A stretch of DNA of 64,000 nucleotides from Gautieria morchelliformis (Eukaryota > Basidiomycota > Agaricomycetes > Gomphales > Gomphaceae), in NCBI GenBank assembly GCA_015179125.1, contig WHVA01000155.1:124001-188000 (forward strand), written 5' to 3'. Below are positions 10,458-22,042 of the stretch, piece by piece (within the stretch, counting starts at the first letter, position 1; each line of letters begins with the position of its first letter). A model generated the notes under the pieces. It saw only the letters and a program-made list of their open reading frames with translations, searched no databases and was not told the DNA's origin. The position numbers were made by a program, and so were the translations under genes.

Positions 10458-12561
10458 CTACTCCTTCCGCTTTTTCTTCTTCTTTTCTGTTGACTGTACC
10501 TCTCCCGTCTCAACCTCTTCCCTCTTACGTTTCTTTTTCTCTCCCACGCCTCCATTGACCTCTGCCTCTAACTTTTTGGCCGCCTTGGCCTCCTTTTTCA
10601 AGCGTTTCCGCTCTGACTTGGCAGTTGCCGAATCCTCAGCCTCTAGTACTTCCGCCGCACCGTCTACTTCCATCTTGAGGTCAATCTCTACTTGCTCTTT
10701 TTTGAGCCTCCTCCGCTCTTCTTTTGCGCGCTTCTTTTCTTCCTTGACATCCAGAACAGCTTTGACGGCGCGCTCTGCTGGACCCAGGTCTTCGTCGCGC
10801 TGTGTCGCGACGAGATCGACTGCATCTGCTGCTGTGTTATACGTCTTGGTGTCCTCATTCATCTCGAATTTCTTCTGCTTTTTGGAGGATGATGGATCCG
10901 CAAAACTTCGAATGCCAACAAGATCACCCTGATGTTCCAAAGCCCGTAATCGCGACTCCAGTTTAGCACGGTTTTCCATTCCAATTGTAGGCGCAGAGGG
11001 CTCCGACTTGCCATCGGTGTCAGTTAAGGCGTCAACACGAATTGAAAGGGCTGCCTTCGTCGCCACCATACGGGCCATCTACGTACACTTCTCAGCGACA
11101 TGCAATGGATTTGGTCATTACGAAGCTTACCTTCCCCTTTAGTTTGGGGGGTGCCTGACCGATTAATGAGGCCTGTAAGAAGTCAGCGATAGTACCTAGT
11201 AAACCGCGAGAGACATCTATTCACATGGTAGATTAAACCGTATTTCGGGGTATCATGCTTGGTCTTTAAGGCTCGGAAGAGTGCTTTTTCTGCCCCTAAT
11301 ATCTGGACAGTGCTGGCTGGGTGTTTGGCCAGACTGAGCAAACTACCTGCATGGCTGATCAGCCTTGCACCAACAAGCTCGCCGACAAGAGCGGTCAAAT
11401 TGGGGGCGATGGCGTTCATACGATTTCGCAGATACTCCGCTAGCTGCGAACGATACGCAGTGATGGAGATCACTTGCTCACATAGCGAATGTATGTGAGC
11501 AATATCGGAATCCGATATTTCGGTACCCATACTGATTTCGGCAGCGATTTTTAGAGTTGCCTCCAGCTCTTCTGGAAGGATGGCTGCGAGCGAAATGGAA
11601 GCCGCGTTAGTACGAAAACCTGAGGGCGTGTGTTAAGAAACGATTCGGATTCGTGCAAAGGACAACAGACCCATGGCTCGCACAACTTTTGCATATGCGA
11701 GATTGTCTGTAATGATCTTGCCCATTTCTGGGAAATGCCAGCCATACCACTCCTAAAACAGCGGAACTATCAGATCAGGAACAGCACGGAATGAAGGACG
11801 GCGACCTTCACTCGCATGGAGTATATATTGATCTCCTTGTCGAGGTCATCTAACAAGGCGATGGCTTGAACGACCATAGTATCCACCTTGTCAGGTGAGA
11901 ATTTTAATTTGAATCTGTGCACCGCTTGAGACCTTGCCGTCAACATAATAAGTAAGATCAATGACACCTTGAGAGCGAATGGCTCAGTCCTAAGCTCATG
12001 GTCGCCAGATCAGCCGGGTCGAGGCCGTCCATTAGAGCAGCTAACTGCCCTCGAATGCCACGATAAAGATCCAACGAATTACTATCAGCGACAACATTAA
12101 TGCCGAGTTTTTTAGAAATAGCCCCAGCTGCGAGATATGTAATGCCACGTAAGAATAGCGCCCCTAATAGAGAGCACGACGCACCAAGCTTCGGTTCTGT
12201 CACAGCCAAGGTCTCCTTTCCCTTACCTTTCCCCACTACCTCGTCTGACAGAAACTTTTTAAGTCCCTTGGGTAGCTTTCCATCCTGGATAGCAGTTATG
12301 TCTTCTACAGCCGTGGCTGTTGAACTAAACCGATGAAGGGCCCGAAGTTTCAACCTGACCGCGTATTGAGAACAAATTAGCACAAAAAAGACGCGTAGAC
12401 ATTACGAGACAAAGCTCCTGGAGTGCATGCAATACTACTCACAAGCTATTTGCCTGCTCTGGTGTCTCGAACTCCTGGTATAGGTTCGCACTATTTAGCT
12501 TGGCGTCATTAGTGAGCTTGAATAGACAGTATCCAAGTGCAGTTTCGTATAGAACCAACAT
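10458..12561 (-). CDS. NOP58: NOP58, core protein of box C/D snoRNPs
   Basis: Nop58 binds box C/D snoRNAs in the nucleolus and is needed for 2'-O-methylation and processing of pre-rRNA. Eight exons (12561-12443, 12354-12185, 12127-11968, 11914-11806, 11752-11671, 11619-11225, 11172-11131, 11078-10458) give 565 residues. It starts [14 protein letters not shown], continues with [11 protein letters not shown] and [10 protein letters not shown], and carries the Nop domain with [33 protein letters not shown] and [12 protein letters not shown]. The C-terminal 150 residues are the KKE/KRK-rich tail typical of fungal Nop58. Its long basic tail ends next to ENP1, another nucleolar factor. Confidence 0.96.
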
Positions 12562-12990
12562 GAACGTCAACGACAGTAAATGCCTTGGAAGTGGGACAAG
12601 AAAAATGTTGCGGAGTTTGTAAATTTTGTTTACTAAGTCTACAGTATTGTATTAACATTCGCAGTCAATGCAGATTTTGGGCACGAGCCTGTGAGGGTGT
12701 ATTAAGTTTTATGGTTACTACAAGAATATACCTCTATATACGTGTCGCGCCGTAGTGTGCACAATGCAGTTTTCCCTACTCGTGCACATGCATCCTTTAG
12801 TGCGGAAAAACATAAACAGCGGGAAACAACAAGTACTTACTATATGTAAGAGCTAGGGCCATGAGCATAGCACAATATTTATTGCTCGTATGTCACGGTT
12901 ACGCACACTGACCTGACAGGCCTGAATACTTAGTGGCAATTGATTCACGAAGAAAAGTAACAAAGTCGCAGCAAAATCCACAATCAGCAG
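12562..12990. other. Intergenic, NOP58 upstream region
   Basis: About 430 bp between the NOP58 start and the stop of the next minus-strand gene. AT-rich; no gene or repeat seen. Confidence 0.5.
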
Positions 12991-13866
12991 CTAGGACATG
13001 GTAAAGTCCTCTGCTTCGTCGTCCCATCCAAACACGTCGTCATCAACACCAAATGCCCTTAGCATTGTCCCCAGCGTATGCGCAGGAGCGTTCATCTCAG
13101 GTAACTCGTCCTGGCTGTATGGATCCTCCGCCGAGAACTTCCCATATGGCTTCCCTATTTGATCATTTCGTTTAACATTCTTGTGCGTCTAGCACATATG
13201 ATGGGAATCACCTGTGGAACTAATATCGATACCCAGGCGAATCGGCTGGTTGGTTGTCTTCCTGATGGGTGTTCCTGATTGTGAGCCAACGAGGTCCTCC
13301 CCAGCGCCATTCTCATCGATAGCCACGTAACCCCAATTGGATTCAAACGCGCTCTCTTTTTTACCACCATCTGTATTGTCCCAACCCCAGCTTCTCCCAA
13401 GACTTCCCGGACCGGACCGCTGCTCTGGGGCCTCCATCCCCCAACCATTATCTTGACCATGTTCTCTGACAACAGACCACACTTCCCATGATACTTCTCT
13501 GCCTACAGACCTCCACTTGGTTATCAGTTGCTCCAGCTTTGCCTCCTCCTCGCCAGCTTTGATTTTGACTGCTCGCTTCAAAAGCTGCAGTCTTCGTTCC
13601 ATTGATTGAATATTGGGAGAGGACACGCATTTAGTAGTCGACGACGAGAGGGACGAGAGAGGGGACTTGAAAGGTGACTTGAAGGGTCTCGATACAGCTT
13701 TAGTGTTTTGTGATGTACCTCCACGTTGCCGGGAAACGGTCTGAGAAGTCGCCATGGTAAAGGGATTAACTTGCTGAAGCTTGGGCATGGTTATCGGAAC
13801 ATTCTTTTGACAAAGAGGGGATGTAAGTCCTTTTTCACCACCATTACCAGCAGCACCAGCTTCCAT
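12991..13866 (-). CDS. SFR1: Swi5-dependent recombination protein Sfr1/Mei5-like
   Basis: Sfr1 pairs with Swi5 to stabilise Rad51/Dmc1 filaments during recombination. Two exons (13866-13212, 13154-12991) encode about 272 residues. The N terminus is a disordered, basic, serine-rich region. The family core is the coiled coil with RRLQLLKRAVKIK followed by LEQLITKWRSVGRE; the LxxLxxKWR motif is shared with vertebrate SFR1. The C terminus has the family ending, here FGVDDDVFGWDDEAEDF, matching the GLDD...EEEF end of the human protein as I remember it. The start is uncertain: the frame is open far upstream but the first ATG is at 13866. Identification is by motif from memory, not a search. Confidence 0.65.
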
Positions 13867-14392
13867 AGCTGGAGTAGTTTGGGGTACCACGTTGGGGAAT
13901 TGAAAAGGTTTAGAGAATAACGGAGAACGAAAAGGTAGAGAGAGTTTGGAATGTTCGACTTTGTACGAAATCGACGAACGGCTGGGTGTGTGGGACGTTT
14001 TCTGTGTTTTTTATTATTTATTATTTATTTTAGAAAAAAAAAAAAAAGAGGAACGTCAAGCATGTCACACCACTTTCCAGATGGGGATGACATACAGAAT
14101 TCCTAGGGCGTTTGGAGGGCCTGACTGGTGTATCAAGAAAAACTTGACCGAGCTGAATTGCTACATTGAACACAGATATGAAGCTTTCGGACAATCGGAC
14201 ACCCACATGTTCATTTCGCGGTCGTTTGGAAGGCGACAAAAAAGCTGGTACTTGTTCAGCTTTTAGTGATGGGGTCTCTGGTAACTATGAATTAAGGAAG
14301 GGCCGGCGTCAAAATCGAAAGAATCGGGCAGCGATCAATGAACGACGCATGAGTTGTAACAGCGACTTCCGAGTTATATATATGCGTGTGAT
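13867..14392. other. AT-rich intergenic region with poly-A tract
   Basis: A TTATTATTTA-type stretch runs into a pure A tract of about 14 nt near 14034-14047. On the minus strand between 14030 and 14239 one frame contains the heptapeptide PSKRPRN twice, resembling a nuclear localisation signal; this could be a 3' extension of the tandem-exon gene, but I cannot place its splice sites. Confidence 0.4.
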
Positions 14393-15523
14393 CTAAAAAG
14401 GAAATACTCTCACCTTCGCCTCGTCCCTAGAACTCTCCACTGAGGAATTAGCCTGCACATCGTTTGTAGGGGCTGGGTAGATCTCCTTGAGGGTCAAGGT
14501 CAGATGAGGATGTGAGAAAACAATACAATAACAGCACTTTCTGTGCCGAGGGAGACTCTCCGGAATCAATCTTTTTCTGAAGCGAACGATCAGCGTACAT
14601 ATGACCCTCGAACGATGTATTGGGAGGTGACAATATGACATCATGGGTTTGGTTATCTTCCATTGGCATCGCCTATCACAGGATTATAATGTCAAGGACC
14701 CGGACGAGTATCGAGTATACATGTTTCACAGACCTCAACAAAGCATGGTCCTTGTAACTCTGGAGAGTGTTGGATCGACAATTGCGTCACCCCAGGCTGT
14801 GTACAATCATGAATCGTTGCCATGCAGGACATCAGTTCTTTCGATCCCGTGACAGGGGGAGCTGACATTTCGTTAGCGTCTGCATTTATATCCCGAGTGG
14901 GCAAGGGCAAGGGCGATGTAGAAGGAGTTGACGATACTAAGTCAATATTTTGGTAATCTTCAAACGGCATATTCTATCGCAATATTATAATGTTACGGTG
15001 CTAGGGAAAGAAGAAACTCTCACGGACCTCCACATGGAGTGGTTCTTGGAACTCCACAGAAGGCTGGATCGGCATTTGAGTCGAGTCAGGCTGCATACAG
15101 TCATAAGGCGGTACCACGCGAGGCACTATGTCCCCTGATTCCGCAGCATGGAATACTGGAATCTCATTACCATCTAAGTTGTTATCCAGGGTAGGCATTG
15201 CAGATACATAGGTAGTTGACAAGGCGAAGTGGGTATGTTGGTTATCTTCGCAAGGCATCCCCTAATCACGATGTTATGAATTCATGATGCTGGGAACAGA
15301 CCCACACCACACATACCTCCATATCGCGTGGTCCATGTACCTCAAGGGCGGATTCAATCGGCTGCATACGATCATGAATATCTGAAACGCAAGTCTAGGG
15401 ACGCAGTATGGCGCTCACTGCGTCAGAATAGCCAACGAAGGTATCTTGCACGTCGTCTTGTACGTCCATTTTGCCCTGCCCATGTTGACTTAAAGGCGCA
15501 TGAAGGGCCATGCGTTGACTCAT
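14393..15523 (-). CDS. Gene built of tandemly duplicated exons, unknown product
   Basis: A minus-strand gene in which one exon has been copied in tandem. Frame-consistent exons are 15523-15452, 15394-15317, 15261-15028 (78 codons), 14973-14734 (80 codons), 14672-14538 and 14485-14414 (45 + 24 codons). Every exon begins and ends in phase 0. The three long units each open with the same signature (MPCEDNQ, MPFEDYQ, MPMEDNQ) and the first two end in a QPSVEF/QHSPEL block before a GTC donor. Intron sequences next to the units are also alike, so exon and intron were copied together. The product is low in aromatic residues, rich in S, P, T, D and E, with no domain I recognise. The 3' end is unsettled: 14393 is the minimum, and another exon may follow. 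The start (ATG at 15523) lies about 150 bp from the divergent PCH2 start. Confidence 0.55.
14414..15261 (-). repeat. Three tandem exon-plus-intron units, period about 290-300 bp
   Basis: Units start at 15261, 14973 and 14672, so the period is 288 and 301 bp. Each has a TATAATxxxGxGATAG-like or related acceptor region followed by ATGCC(N)4GAAGATxACCAA. Unit 3 has diverged most and has gained an internal intron (14537-14486). Confidence 0.7.
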
Positions 15524-15675
15524 GGTGCGCAGATAAGTAGAGCTCACAGCGTGTGACCAATATGTGACAACGCGCCGCAAAGATCGCGTTTTCTCCGAAA
15601 CGCGATAGGTGTTGTACGTGACGCGTGAACATTGCCACAGATCAGAAGCCACCCTACATGGACCAGGACGTAGCC

Positions 15676-17677
15676 ATGAGAATGCCCTTAACCACGGGCG
15701 AAACAGCACCTGAGTCTCCAGTGCGCTGGCCTGTCCACAGTACGTCAAGGCTAACGATGATTGCTTCTACTGATTAACAGTCTTCCACCACGCCCAGTTG
15801 AAGTTCGAATATCCGCCACCTCTAACTCTCGCTTCGATACGATCCGAGAGCTAGTACGGCAACACATTTATTCTGATACACACCTCATCTTGCCTTCGGA
15901 GATTACTGGTTGGCAGAGCATCAAGACTTTAGTAGATAATGTCGAGCGGATTGTTACCTCTGAGTGCTGTTCGTTGTCCTCGCCAAAGCACAGCGAGCCT
16001 TACTCATTTAGTCAAGATCGCTAGCCTGCCCGATTGACGTCCTTCCAATGTCGCAGGCGGAGCTCCTTATCCACGTCTACCAACCTTCAGAGGATGAAGC
16101 TGCAGAAGAAATGACGAGTGGTTTTGGAAGTGATGCACCGGGAGAAGAGGTTATGGCCGCGTCCGTCTGTGACTTGCCATCTCGAGCCCTCGAGGGCTTA
16201 TGGTAGGAGAAAGTTCACACTTTCCATTGATGAGCAACTGAAACATTGCTACGTGTATAGGGAGAGCTTGATATATCCGGCCGGTATTAAATCGAAGTTA
16301 CTCAATTACATCTATGCCACTCTTGTCTTTTCCGATGCCGATGTCGATTTTAATATTGTCTCCTGGAACCGGTATTTATTTTGTCCGCTCTGACTTCTCC
16401 TTCTGCTCATTTGTTTTGTAGTGTTGTTCTGCTTCACGGCCCGTGAGTCCTTCCTTATATTTGTACTATATGTATCAATGTTTTCCAGGCCAGGGACAGG
16501 AAAGACATCACTTTCTCGCGCATTAGCTCAAAAACTTTCCATTCGACTGAGTTCTCGTTACTCCCATGCACGACTTCTCGAAATCAATTCCCATTCACTA
16601 TTCAGTCGATGGTTTTCTGAATCGGGAAAGCTCGTCCAAAAACTATTTTCTAGTGTCAATGACCTGTGTGAAGAAGAGGATTGTTTTGTAGTTGTTCTGA
16701 TTGGTAATTAATAATAGTTTAAATCGTCATGGTGACTGAACAGTATATGTTGCAGATGAAGTGGAGAGCTTGACGGCTGCTCGTGCGGGTGCCATGGCTG
16801 GCACAGAGCCCTCAGATGCATTGCGTGTATGCGATCATTGTCATAACCTTCACTGCGCTGATTCCGTGTAGGTGGTAAATGCATTGTTAACTCAACTCGA
16901 TAAACTACGACATAAGAAGAACGTGTTGGTTATGTCTACGTCTAACCTTGCGAAGGCCATAGGTTGGTTCACGCCTTAGTTTCCGTTGAGGCTGGTGGAA
17001 TCTCAAAAAGTAAACAACTCTGCTTTGACTCTTTAGACTCTGCTTTTGTCGACCGCGCGGACATAGTGCAATATGTGGACCTGCCTCCCCGTGAAGCCAT
17101 CTACGAAATCCTGCGAACGTGCCTTGTTGAATTAATTAAGAAAGGGATTGTTCAACCTCTAGTAAGCCAAGGGACGTGATGGCAATTCTGAGAAAGCTTG
17201 AATTTTTCCTGTGTCAGGATGTTCCCACTATTGCGCAGGCGGATATGTACTCCAAAACAGCTGGGGACTTTGACGGTGTCGAGGCTTCTAACAATCGAGG
17301 ACGATCAAATAGGGCTGGCCTGAAACTCCTCAAATTGTCTGAGAAATGCCGAGTATGTCACTTGCGATACCTTTCTCCTCGTCACCGTTATTAACGCTTT
17401 GCCACCTGTCCAGGGAATGTCGGGTCGTACATTGCGACGCCTCCCTGTACTCGCGCATGCAAATTATATTGGACTCCCCATTCCTGCAACGACATTGCCG
17501 TCTTTAAATCACATCACCTCGACTCATAGTAACGGCAAATCCAAGAAGAAAAAGTCAAAGAATGAAGGGATGGGAAATATAGCGGGTCCACAGACAGATG
17601 TGGAGCACTGGCTAGACGCTATGGATAAAGTTGTCGAGACGCAGATTGGCGAGCGCTCTCGCGTGGGCGCGTTGTGA
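15676..17677 (+). CDS. PCH2: Pachytene checkpoint AAA+ ATPase (Pch2/TRIP13)
   Basis: Pch2 is an AAA+ remodeller of HORMA-domain proteins acting in meiotic checkpoints and, as TRIP13, in the spindle checkpoint. Eleven exons give about 480 residues: 15676-15739, 15798-15952, 16012-16202, 16261-16371, 16422-16442, 16489-16703, 16756-16826, 16872-16962, 17037-17161, 17218-17352, 17414-17677. The N-terminal part has PVHIEVRIS and ACPIDVLP. The AAA core has Walker [30 protein letters not shown], Walker B VVLIDEVESL, sensor 1 STSN, and [24 protein letters not shown] closes the lid domain. Walker A is split by two introns around a 21-nt exon. The exon 2/3 junction is uncertain (15953-16011 or 15964-16016). 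Confidence 0.93.
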
Positions 17678-18247
17678 CCTCAGTATGCTTACTCATAATT
17701 GCCCTGACGGATGAAAACTCGTGCCTGAATTAGGTATTAGAGCAGGGCCGATACCGGCAGACCCGTGGAACGGATCTCGGGACCGCCTGCACTTTTCGCA
17801 GGAATCGGATCAGGAACAGGGACATCGTCGTTTTAGTAAGAAGTAGGAAATCATGGTGCACAAGTTCGGTCACAGCTCCACTGAGCTGCAGGCATATGCA
17901 TAGTTCAGTAGGCGATATGATACAGGTATAGGACGCTGGACTAGGAATGAAGCAAAGGCTGGGCCTTTAATTAACAGGGCGCGCCAACAACGCCCTGACG
18001 GGAATGGTGGAGAGTATACTAAGGCTTACATTGACAAAGTTATGATGACGGCCAGGGTACCCGCATTGTGGAAAGGAACAGGAAGATGCGCATGGAGATG
18101 AAATGCTTTGTATCCCTGACGCCGTTTGAGCAGGAGGTGCATCCGGTGCCAGTCCGGCCAGAGGGGTCGGGGTGGTGGGGTTCGTGTACGACAGAGGTAT
18201 GAGACTGAGAAACATAATAAGAAGAATAGAGAAGAGGGTCTTGTCTG
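17678..18247. other. Intergenic, 3' ends of PCH2 and RGS gene
   Basis: Convergent 3' ends with about 570 bp between stops. No supported gene; presumed untranslated regions. Confidence 0.5.
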
Positions 18248-20529
18248 TTATGCAACACCATTGCTTTTGTCTGGTCGTGTATTTGGCAGATGTGCTTTCT
18301 CGTTGGCCTGCTGTGACACAGTCATGTATGTCCGGCCAATTTCATCGGCCTCATCAAGACCCGGCGGGACCGCAGGTTGTTGTTGCATAACAACAGACAT
18401 TGCACCATCGGTCTCAACAGCTTCATACTCTTCCACCCAATTCCGTAGAGCCATGAACCGCGGTGTCTTGATGAACTACAGCAGCAGACATGCAATTTAG
18501 CGGTCCAGATATTGCTCAGTGAAAGAGCATGCAGGCCGTACCTTCGGCACCGAATCCGTCGCCATTAAGCGGAAGACGTGGGTTTGAATGCGTTCGTACA
18601 ACCGTATCATGGTCTGCAGCTGCGTCGCATTGACCGCGTTTGCCTGCTCTAACTCCACCCGACCCTGAAAGGCCTTGCCAGTCAAATCCGTCATTACTTC
18701 GTTCAAATATGCCACGAGTTCGTTGCGGAGGCCATGGTCAATATTGAGCTCGCATTGCGAGGATGGTGCCAAGTAGGTATTATAGATGACGAAGGCCATC
18801 TGAATGAGTGCTTCGTGATGCTTCTCCATTGCGGCCTGTCCGGGAGTGCCTTTGCCACTGTTGGGACGACCTATCGATGAAGACCCTGCGGCGATAGCTG
18901 ATGACGTGATGTTGAACTTTCGTTTGAAGTCCTGTACTTCTAGCCAAAATGACAAGTTTTCCTCACAGAAGTTTCCACGTAAGAACTCGCGAAATAATGA
19001 CCGCAGGGCTGGTTCATCTAGGATGTAACGCAAGCGATCTGTGTTGGATTCTTTAGGGCCCTTTGGAGTCTGCCCCGCTTGGAAATCGGTTTTAAGTTTC
19101 TCTGCCATCGATATCCGTCGATGGATCTTGGAGTCGGTGGCTTGTGATATCGTTGTCGGATGTGCTGTACCATTACCAGGACCGTACGACACTTCATTTG
19201 CTACGCCTTCCTCGGACGCTCCCTCACCTGATGTCCGTTCAGTTGTGTTGACATTGGCCGAGGACGCGTTTGGAGAATCACGACCAGCAAGGCGAGCACT
19301 AACGGACTGCTCCCAGCGTGCTACACGGCGACCCTCGTCTGTAACACGATAAATGGCTTTGGCTGTGCAACGGAACTCGCCCTGTTCCTAAAATACCATC
19401 TTGAGTGTGTTTCTAGAAAGTAACTAACAACGTACCGCTGCCGCGGCATTCCCACCAGTCGTTCCCCGAACAGTGAAAATGACAGCTGAATCGGTACCCT
19501 TCCGTTTATCACTGACGATGGCGATCAACCCGAACCGAACAAAGTGCGCCGCCATCTCGGCCGCTTCATCCCTCCCCACTATAGAGGTGAAGTCGCAAAG
19601 CCACTCGAGGGCCGAGACAGCGGTGAAGCAGTTTTTGAAAACTTGCAGCTGGCCCTTGCCTATTAAGGCGGTAGCACGCTCATGAACGTCCATCAATGGG
19701 ATACCCTTCGATCGCTCATGGTACTCGATGCCTGGTTCTTGTGGGCCAGACACTTCAGCCGGATAATTAGGTTGTCGGCCCACAAAGCGACGAAACAGAG
19801 CCGTGATAACAGACTGAGAGATAATGATTTCATCATCGCCTGTCCGCCGCTCGAGGTGGAGAAGCTTCAAGCAAATGGGCTGGGAGGCGAAGACCTTGAG
19901 CAAGTGATCGGCGCTCATCCCGTTCTTCGATATAAATCGTTCTAGAACATGAAGACCCTTCGGTGTTAACATGTATACGCCCCGGTCCTTGAACAGGTTC
20001 GACGTTCGGTCAGCCGCGTTCTCAATTAAGCGGGCATCCATAAAGTGTTGTGCCATCGCCTTGGCCATCTCGCGGGTCATGGAGAATGTCGTGGTTGTGG
20101 TCGTCGTGACTATCCGGGAAGGCTCACGGGGGTCAGGTCCTCGGTTAGATTGTGAGAACTTGAGCGAAGCAAGATTTGCCGCTGCCTCATCTCTGGACAA
20201 GAATCAGTTTCCACTAGGGTAGACAAGCATCCAGACGAGGCGTACGTTGTGAAAGAGTTTGGGAAACTCCGAAAGAATTGCTTGTGCATCGTTAATTCAA
20301 GAGAAACAATAAGAGTGGCGAATAGGTCGAGGGTGTCCTATCATGACAAGCGAAGCAGTTGTAAATATGTGGCAACGCGGTAGACAGGGGATTAACACGC
20401 CTTTAAGAAGGGTCGGCCACGCTTAGTAGTCTTCATCATGTGGCTAGTTGAAGCATTGGGCTGGAATACAGTGTGAGCAGAAGAGACACGGCAAGCTAGC
20501 AGTTGACAGACCTGGACTACCTGCGGCAT
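18248..20529 (-). CDS. Regulator of G protein signalling with DEP domains (Sst2/FlbA type)
   Basis: RGS proteins speed GTP hydrolysis by G-alpha subunits; fungal Sst2/FlbA members damp pheromone or growth signalling. Six exons (20529-20521, 20460-20401, 20337-20246, 20192-19436, 19387-18542, 18475-18248) give 663 residues. The first exon is only 9 nt (MPQ). KRGRPFLK and DTLDLFATLIVSLEL lead into a DEP-like half, with FMDARLIENAADRT and a second DEP-like unit (ALEWLCDFTSIVGRDEAAEMAAHF). The RGS box has EPALRSLFREFLRGNFCEENLSFW. The intron 20400-20338 appears to start with GC (GCGTGT); the GT two bases further on puts the next exon into an early stop. The short C-terminal tail is disordered. 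Confidence 0.9.
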
Positions 20530-20832
20530 GGTTGAGAATTATTGTAGGCTAACCCAGAAAAAAAGGGAGAATAAGGAGAAGTAGGAGGCGGGGAGAATGA
20601 ACAAAGGGTGGCTATGACGGGTCAAGTCGAGTGCTAATCGACCGGAGAGGAGGACGAGGAAGAAGGGGAATCCGTGGTGTCGGTTGCCAGGCAGCGGAGT
20701 TGGTGTCGGAGTGGCCCTAGTCCACCATTACTTAATGATTTTGGCAGAAAAATACCGCCGCATAGCCATACAAAAAGTTTACTCCATGACAAATACATAG
20801 TGCATAAATCAGGTACAGGGGTTGTAACAGGC

Positions 20833-22042
20833 CTACAGCTTGGACATCTCGTCTCGTCTTGCTTGGGCCACCTTTAACAGAGAATACATGGCTTGGAGCC
20901 GTGGCATACTTACTCCCTTCTCTTTCGCTAATCGTATTGGATTGCCGAGGATAACTTCCAGCTCCATACGCGACCCCTTTTCCCAATCGACCAGCATACT
21001 CGGTCTCCCACCTGTGTTGCGCTCCGTGCTCTTGAGTATCTGATTCGCAGTTGGGAGGTGTGGAGGAAGAGGCCCGCCGAGAACAACGGATGCAGCATGG
21101 AACACTTCCTCCATGCACCCTCGCAAGTGTTCTCTCAATTCCGGATTCATCACCATTCGCGCATTCTCCGATCCATTGGACAGCACCGAAGAAGGATTCA
21201 TGCTCCCATTAATCTGTCAGTTTGAGTGATCAGCGATTTATATGTAAAATATTGGCTTGTTGTGCGTACCGCGATCTTGTGCCATCTAACTTGCTGAAGT
21301 GCACGCTCGTCATACACCTCTGCATCCTTGATCCCACCTTGCTTCAACAGCCCCACGAACTCTTGGGTATTGGCGGTGCTTTCTTCACTGCCCAGGGCGC
21401 TCGTGTAGGGTCCTATGCTGATTCTTGTCCACCGGTTCTGTACGACGACGCCAGGCTTCACCTGCTCCGCTGATATGATGGTGACAGCAGAAAGCACAGG
21501 ATTCCAGGGAAACCTGCTCCTATACGGTTCCTCCACGCCAACTCCATTCTGAATCAACACGATAGCCGTACGTGGCCCCACCGTAGGCACAATCTTGGCA
21601 GAATCATCCGAAACGTCCGGTAATGCCTTGGTAGTCACCACCACATAGTCCCATTGATAACCTCCGGCAGCAGGGATAGATGGAAATACGTGCTCCGGCT
21701 GAAACAAGAATTCACCGAAGTTGCGCGTTTGGAGACAGACCCCCTGCGTCTTGATCGCAGAATAGTTAGACCTGCAGACAAGGGACACGAGCACGGGTCG
21801 GGCGAGCCCAGGTTGGTGCAACCGACTTCCGTAGAAGCAACCCACCGCGCCTGCCCCGACTGTATAGGCAAGCAAATCATTCAGGGGTGATATACCGGTA
21901 GTAATTGAGTCAAAGGAAGTGTTGGGTACGATGTCCGAGCAATGTACAATATCGAGACAGATCTACTGTTAGCTACTGAATGATGGAAACCGAAGAAACC
22001 AGGCTTGCCTATAAGGATCCGCAAGGGCGGAAGATTCGACAT
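20833..22042 (-). CDS. 2-dehydropantoate 2-reductase (ketopantoate reductase, PanE/ApbA)
   Basis: The family reduces 2-dehydropantoate to pantoate with NADPH in the vitamin B5/CoA pathway; several fungal paralogues have unknown substrates. Three exons (22042-22009, 21859-21270, 21213-20833) give 334 residues. The first exon encodes MSNLPPLRILI and joins to VGAGAVGCFYGSRL, restoring the nucleotide-binding beta-alpha-beta motif. VVVTTKALPD, VLIQNGVGVEEPYR and the C-terminal NxGRPSMLVDWEKGSRMELEVILGNP block are family hallmarks, including the catalytic-region Lys in WHKIA and the Glu of RMELE. The 149-nt first intron begins with GC (GCAAGC), longer than most introns here. Confidence 0.88.

Noticed and set aside
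14030-14060. Poly-A tract as evidence of a retrotransposed element
   Set aside because: No reverse-transcriptase-like sequence, target duplication or processed gene copy is visible beside it.
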